Origin: Acidobacteriaceae bacterium
GTDB taxonomy: Bacteria > Acidobacteriota > Terriglobia > Terriglobales > Acidobacteriaceae
Direction of reading: 5' to 3'
NCBI GenBank assembly: GCA_003166855.1
Contig: PMUM01000146.1
Coordinates: forward strand, 1-34,802
DNA length: 34,802 nucleotides
Shown here one piece after another: positions 32,173 to 34,802 of this stretch. Under the pieces are notes generated by a model. It was not told the origin of the DNA, ran no database searches, and saw only the letters and a list, made by a program, of their open reading frames with translations. Numbering within the stretch: the stretch's first letter is position 1; the number at the start of each line of letters is the position of its first letter. A program made the position numbers and the translations under genes.

Positions 32173-32208
32173 CCCCACCCCGTCGCGAAAGGCGCGACAA
32201 GGGTGGGG
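32173..32208. repeat. long hairpin repeat between the permease and beta-lactamase-family genes
   Basis: CCCCACCC (32173-32180) pairs with GGGTGGGG (32201-32208), and GTCGCG (32182-32187) pairs with CGCGAC (32193-32198) around AAAGG. The 14 bp of stem are interrupted only by C and AA. It sits 10 nt from the beta-lactamase-family stop codon and may end that transcript. It resembles GGGTGGGGCACC elements common in acidobacteria. Confidence 0.75.
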
Positions 32209-32217
32209 CACCCTCGG

Positions 32218-33807
32218 TTACTTCTTTGCTGCTTGCACTGCCGGCTTCAGCAGCAGGTCTTGATAGTCGAAGCTGAAATCCGCCAGCGGTGAGACTGCGG
32301 CCATTCTCGCGCTGTCGATCGAGCCGTCGGGGTTCAGTGAGAATGTGACGAAGGCGTCTTCGATCGTGCGCACGCGCCAGTGCGCTTTGAACGTATCATG
32401 TTGCCAGTGTTGCAGGTCGCCGATCATCGTCGGGGTGTGATCGAAGGTGATGACTAGGCCGCCATTTTCCATACGGATGGTGATCGGTCCGTACCATGCG
32501 TCGTTGTAGACGCCGGCATATTTTTCGAGGGGCAGGGAGGGCTTGGAATTGACGTCGCGAGATCCCTCGGCTTTCTTCATAGTCTCGGCGGCGTCTTTTT
32601 CCTCAGTATCTTTGAGAGTCTTGTAAGCCGCGATCCAGTCGGTGGGCGCCAGATGAAAATAATGATCCAGCACGTGATAGAGGATGGAATCGAAGGCGCC
32701 GCCTTCTTCAGCGTTGGTGAGGACGACGACTCCGAGATTCTCTTCAGGCACGAGCATGACGCGCGACACGAAGCCGCCGACTCCCCCCGTGTGTCCGACA
32801 AGCTTGCGGCCGTGATAATCGCGCAGTCCCCAGCCCAGTGCGTAATCGGCGAAGTTGGCCTTCAGACCGGCGAGCGGCGGTGGAGGATCGCCAATCGGAA
32901 GAATGGTCTGGGCGGACCACATTTCTTTCGAACGCTGCTCGGTGAACAGATGGCCGTCATGGTCGACAAATTTCCCGCGGTTCAGTTGCAGTTGCACCCA
33001 CTTCGCCATGTCAGTGGCGCAGGAGTTGATGGCGCCTGCGGGGCCGGCATTGTCTAAGTCTCCGAAGGGAATCACTTGCAGCTTGCCGTCGACGTTGGAA
33101 TGCGGGAAGGCGTAGTCGTCGCCGGGTTTGAAGGCCTGGTTGCTGACGTTGGAGTGGTTCATGCCAAGCGGCGCGAAGATGTGCTGGCGAATGTAGTCGT
33201 CCCACGTAGTGCCAGTGACAGCGGGAATGATCTGCCCTGCGGTCATATAAAGAAGGTTGTCGTAGGCGTACTGACTGCGGAAGCTGGACGCGGGTTTCAT
33301 GAAGCGCAGCTTGTAGATGACTTCTTCGCGCGTGTAGGTGGAGTGCGGCCAGAAAAGCAGATCGCCTTCGCCGAGTCCCATGCCGCTGCGGTGGGTGAGC
33401 AGGTCGCGGATGGTCATCTCGTGCGAGACGTAGGGGTCGTACATGACGAAGCCGGGGAGGCGCTGGTAGACGGGATCGTCCCATGAGAGCTTGCCTTCAT
33501 CGACGAGCGTAGCGAGAGCGGCGGTGGTGAACGCCTTGGTATTCGAGCCGATACCGAACATGGTGTATTCGTCGACCGGCGTGCCGTCGCCCAACTTGCG
33601 GATTCCGTAGCCTTTGGCGACGACCACCTTGCCGTCCTTCACGATGGCAACAGCCATCCCGGGGACGTCGAAGGTCTTCATCGACGAGGCGACGTAGGCG
33701 TCAAGGTCGGCTGGAGGGGCAGTTGGAGACTGGGCCAACGCCGAATCCACAACTGTCAGAACAATGAAGAAGAGAAGTGCGAACGCCTTTAAGCAGGTTC
33801 GTAGCAT
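32218..33807 (-). CDS. secreted serine beta-lactamase-family protein (class C/CubicO-like)
   Basis: This exported serine hydrolase has the penicillin-binding fold. It is more likely a peptidase or esterase than a drug-resistance enzyme. I start it at the ATG at 33807 (MLRTCLKAFALLFFIVLTVV) with CCGGAGAG 5 nt upstream, giving 529 aa. GIGSNTKAFTTAALATLVDE holds the nucleophile S-x-x-K. A Y-x-N-like SQYAYDNLLYMTAGQ and the third motif LVGHTGGVGGFVS follow. The extra C-terminal 130 residues (LPLEKYAGVYNDAWYGPITI) form the DUF3471-like lipocalin-type domain common in soil bacterial relatives. It is divergent from the molybdenum-hydroxylase FAD subunit gene. Confidence 0.93.
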   Translation of the reverse strand: MLRTCLKAFALLFFIVLTVVDSALAQSPTAPPADLDAYVASSMKTFDVPGMAVAIVKDGKVVVAKGYGIRKLGDGTPVDEYTMFGIGSNTKAFTTAALATLVDEGKLSWDDPVYQRLPGFVMYDPYVSHEMTIRDLLTHRSGMGLGEGDLLFWPHSTYTREEVIYKLRFMKPASSFRSQYAYDNLLYMTAGQIIPAVTGTTWDDYIRQHIFAPLGMNHSNVSNQAFKPGDDYAFPHSNVDGKLQVIPFGDLDNAGPAGAINSCATDMAKWVQLQLNRGKFVDHDGHLFTEQRSKEMWSAQTILPIGDPPPPLAGLKANFADYALGWGLRDYHGRKLVGHTGGVGGFVSRVMLVPEENLGVVVLTNAEEGGAFDSILYHVLDHYFHLAPTDWIAAYKTLKDTEEKDAAETMKKAEGSRDVNSKPSLPLEKYAGVYNDAWYGPITIRMENGGLVITFDHTPTMIGDLQHWQHDTFKAHWRVRTIEDAFVTFSLNPDGSIDSARMAAVSPLADFSFDYQDLLLKPAVQAAKK

Positions 33808-33976
33808 GTGTCTCTCCGGATGATGATCACGTGCGAGAATTGCGACGCGGAGATTAGAACACAGAATCGGCACGCGGCGGCTGTGTCTCGCCTGAAGGTC
33901 TGCTGTACAAACGCATCGGCTTCGTATACAAACTCTGAAAGCGGTGTGTGGCGCGTCGTTTCGGGGGCCCAAATCC

Positions 33977-34802
33977 TTGTATCTCAAGCCGAAAACACTG
34001 GATGAGGCAGTTTCTCTGCTGGCTTCTCCGGGCGGACAGATTCTGGCCGGAGGAACGGATTTTTATCCGGCGCTGGGCGAGCGGTTGCCGCGGGGGCACG
34101 TCGTCGACATTACCGCGCTGGGTGAGATTCGGGGCATCTCCACCGAGAAGGAATGGATTCGGATCGGTGGGCTGACTACCTGGAGCGAGGTGATTCGCGC
34201 TCGGTTGCCGCGCTGTTTTGATGTTTTCAAAGCGGCGGCGCGGGAAGTAGGGTCGGTACAGATTCAGAATCGCGGCACGGTGGCGGGGAACTTGTGCAAC
34301 GCGTCTCCGGCCGCAGATGGTGTTCCGCCTTTGCTGGCGCTGGATGCCGAGGTGGAGTTGGCTTCTGCGGCGGGAACACGGCGCATGCCGCTCGCTGAGT
34401 TTCTTGCCGGAAATCGGAAGACATTGCGGCGTCCGGATGAGATTCTGGCGGCGGTGCTGGTTCCGCGGCGCATGGAGGATGCTGCATCGTCTTTTCTGAA
34501 ACTCGGAGCGCGGCGGTATCTGGTGATCTCCATTTCGATGGTTGCCGTGGTGGTGCAAGTCGATGACGCGAGACGTGTGGCCCAGGCCCACATCGCTGTC
34601 CGATCGTGTTCCGCCACAGCACGGCGATTGAAGGATTTGGAAAAGGATTTAGTCGGTCTGCCATCGAAGACGGGAATTAGTGGGGCTGTGAGAGCGGAGC
34701 ATCTGCAGGTTCTTTCCCCGATTGACGACATGCGCGCAACGGCCGACTACCGGCGCGATGCGTCGTTGACCCTCGTGCAGCGCGCGCTGGAAGCTTGCGT
34801 GG
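33977..34802 (+). CDS. FAD-binding subunit of a xanthine/CO dehydrogenase-family molybdenum hydroxylase, cut by the right edge
   Basis: This subunit would carry FAD and pass electrons between the [2Fe-2S] small subunit and the acceptor. The frame is open to the window edge and so is missing from the track. It shows LYLKPKTLDEAVSLLASPGG, the FAD loop ILAGGTDFYPALGER, a second FAD segment NRGTVAGNLCNASPAADGVP and ISISMVAVVVQVDDARRVAQ. The start is the TTG at 33977 after GGGGG, or the GTG at 33944. The small and large subunits are presumably beyond the right edge. The IorB-like fragment at 11617 belongs to a different subfamily and is not its partner. Confidence 0.88.
   Translation, partial: MYLKPKTLDEAVSLLASPGGQILAGGTDFYPALGERLPRGHVVDITALGEIRGISTEKEWIRIGGLTTWSEVIRARLPRCFDVFKAAAREVGSVQIQNRGTVAGNLCNASPAADGVPPLLALDAEVELASAAGTRRMPLAEFLAGNRKTLRRPDEILAAVLVPRRMEDAASSFLKLGARRYLVISISMVAVVVQVDDARRVAQAHIAVRSCSATARRLKDLEKDLVGLPSKTGISGAVRAEHLQVLSPIDDMRATADYRRDASLTLVQRALEACV

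Noticed and set aside
32218-33807. Antibiotic-resistance beta-lactamase
   Set aside because: The fold is right, but the long C-terminal domain and soil-bacterial style point to a CubicO-like hydrolase of unknown substrate.
33854-34591. 245 aa minus-strand ORF
   Set aside because: Antisense to the molybdenum hydroxylase FAD subunit, which has clear FAD motifs in the plus frame.

Overview
The window looks like chromosomal DNA of an acidobacterium (Acidobacteriota, probably Terriglobia near Koribacter or Sulfotelmatobacter). The evidence is moderately GC-rich DNA, the style of the Nuo, LysRS, Crp/Fnr and CocE-family proteins, and many dispersed palindromic intergenic repeats of the kind I associate with this phylum. 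The assignment is inference; no rRNA gene is present. I found no tRNA, CRISPR array, integrase or transposase.

Region 1 (1-11,432, minus strand) is a respiratory complex I operon read as nuoA, a bacterial PH-domain gene, nuoC, D, H, J, K, L, M, N, followed by a Tat-exported aldo/keto reductase cut by the left edge. Most junctions overlap by 1-4 nt. nuoB, nuoE, nuoF, nuoG and nuoI are absent. The place where nuoB normally sits holds the PH-domain gene flanked by two repeat elements. The gaps on either side of nuoL carry two related inverted repeats built from AGCTAAG-type units.

Region 2 (11,433-16,376) is a decayed accessory stretch. It holds a 3' fragment of a molybdenum hydroxylase (IorB-like) fused by an apparent deletion to a frameshifted secreted-protein gene. 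It also holds a three-gene set (a ribbon-helix-helix-like protein with a candidate 8-bp tandem operator, a DoxX-like membrane protein and an uncharacterised small protein), a Crp/Fnr regulator, a GNAT acetyltransferase remnant and several repeats.

Region 3 is lysS on the plus strand (16,377-17,930). Its C-terminal tail appears to be encoded by a dispersed repeat.

Region 4 (18,103-25,202, minus strand) is the most coherent accessory system. An Rrf2-family regulator is translationally coupled to an SsuA/SsuB/SsuC-type ABC importer. These are followed by a large outer-membrane porin with its own strong promoter, then a Tat-exported SorA-type sulfite dehydrogenase overlapping its c-type cytochrome (SorB-like). 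The set reads as outer-membrane entry, periplasmic capture, inner-membrane import and periplasmic sulfite oxidation. No desulfonating enzyme is encoded nearby. The rrf2 and porin promoters share a related AT-rich motif that may be the Rrf2 operator.

Region 5 (25,466-34,802) contains a PP2C phosphatase, a CocE/NonD-type secreted hydrolase followed by two secreted proteins of unknown role, an APC-family permease on the opposite strand, a secreted serine beta-lactamase-family (CubicO-like) protein, and a divergent FAD subunit of a molybdenum hydroxylase that runs off the right edge.
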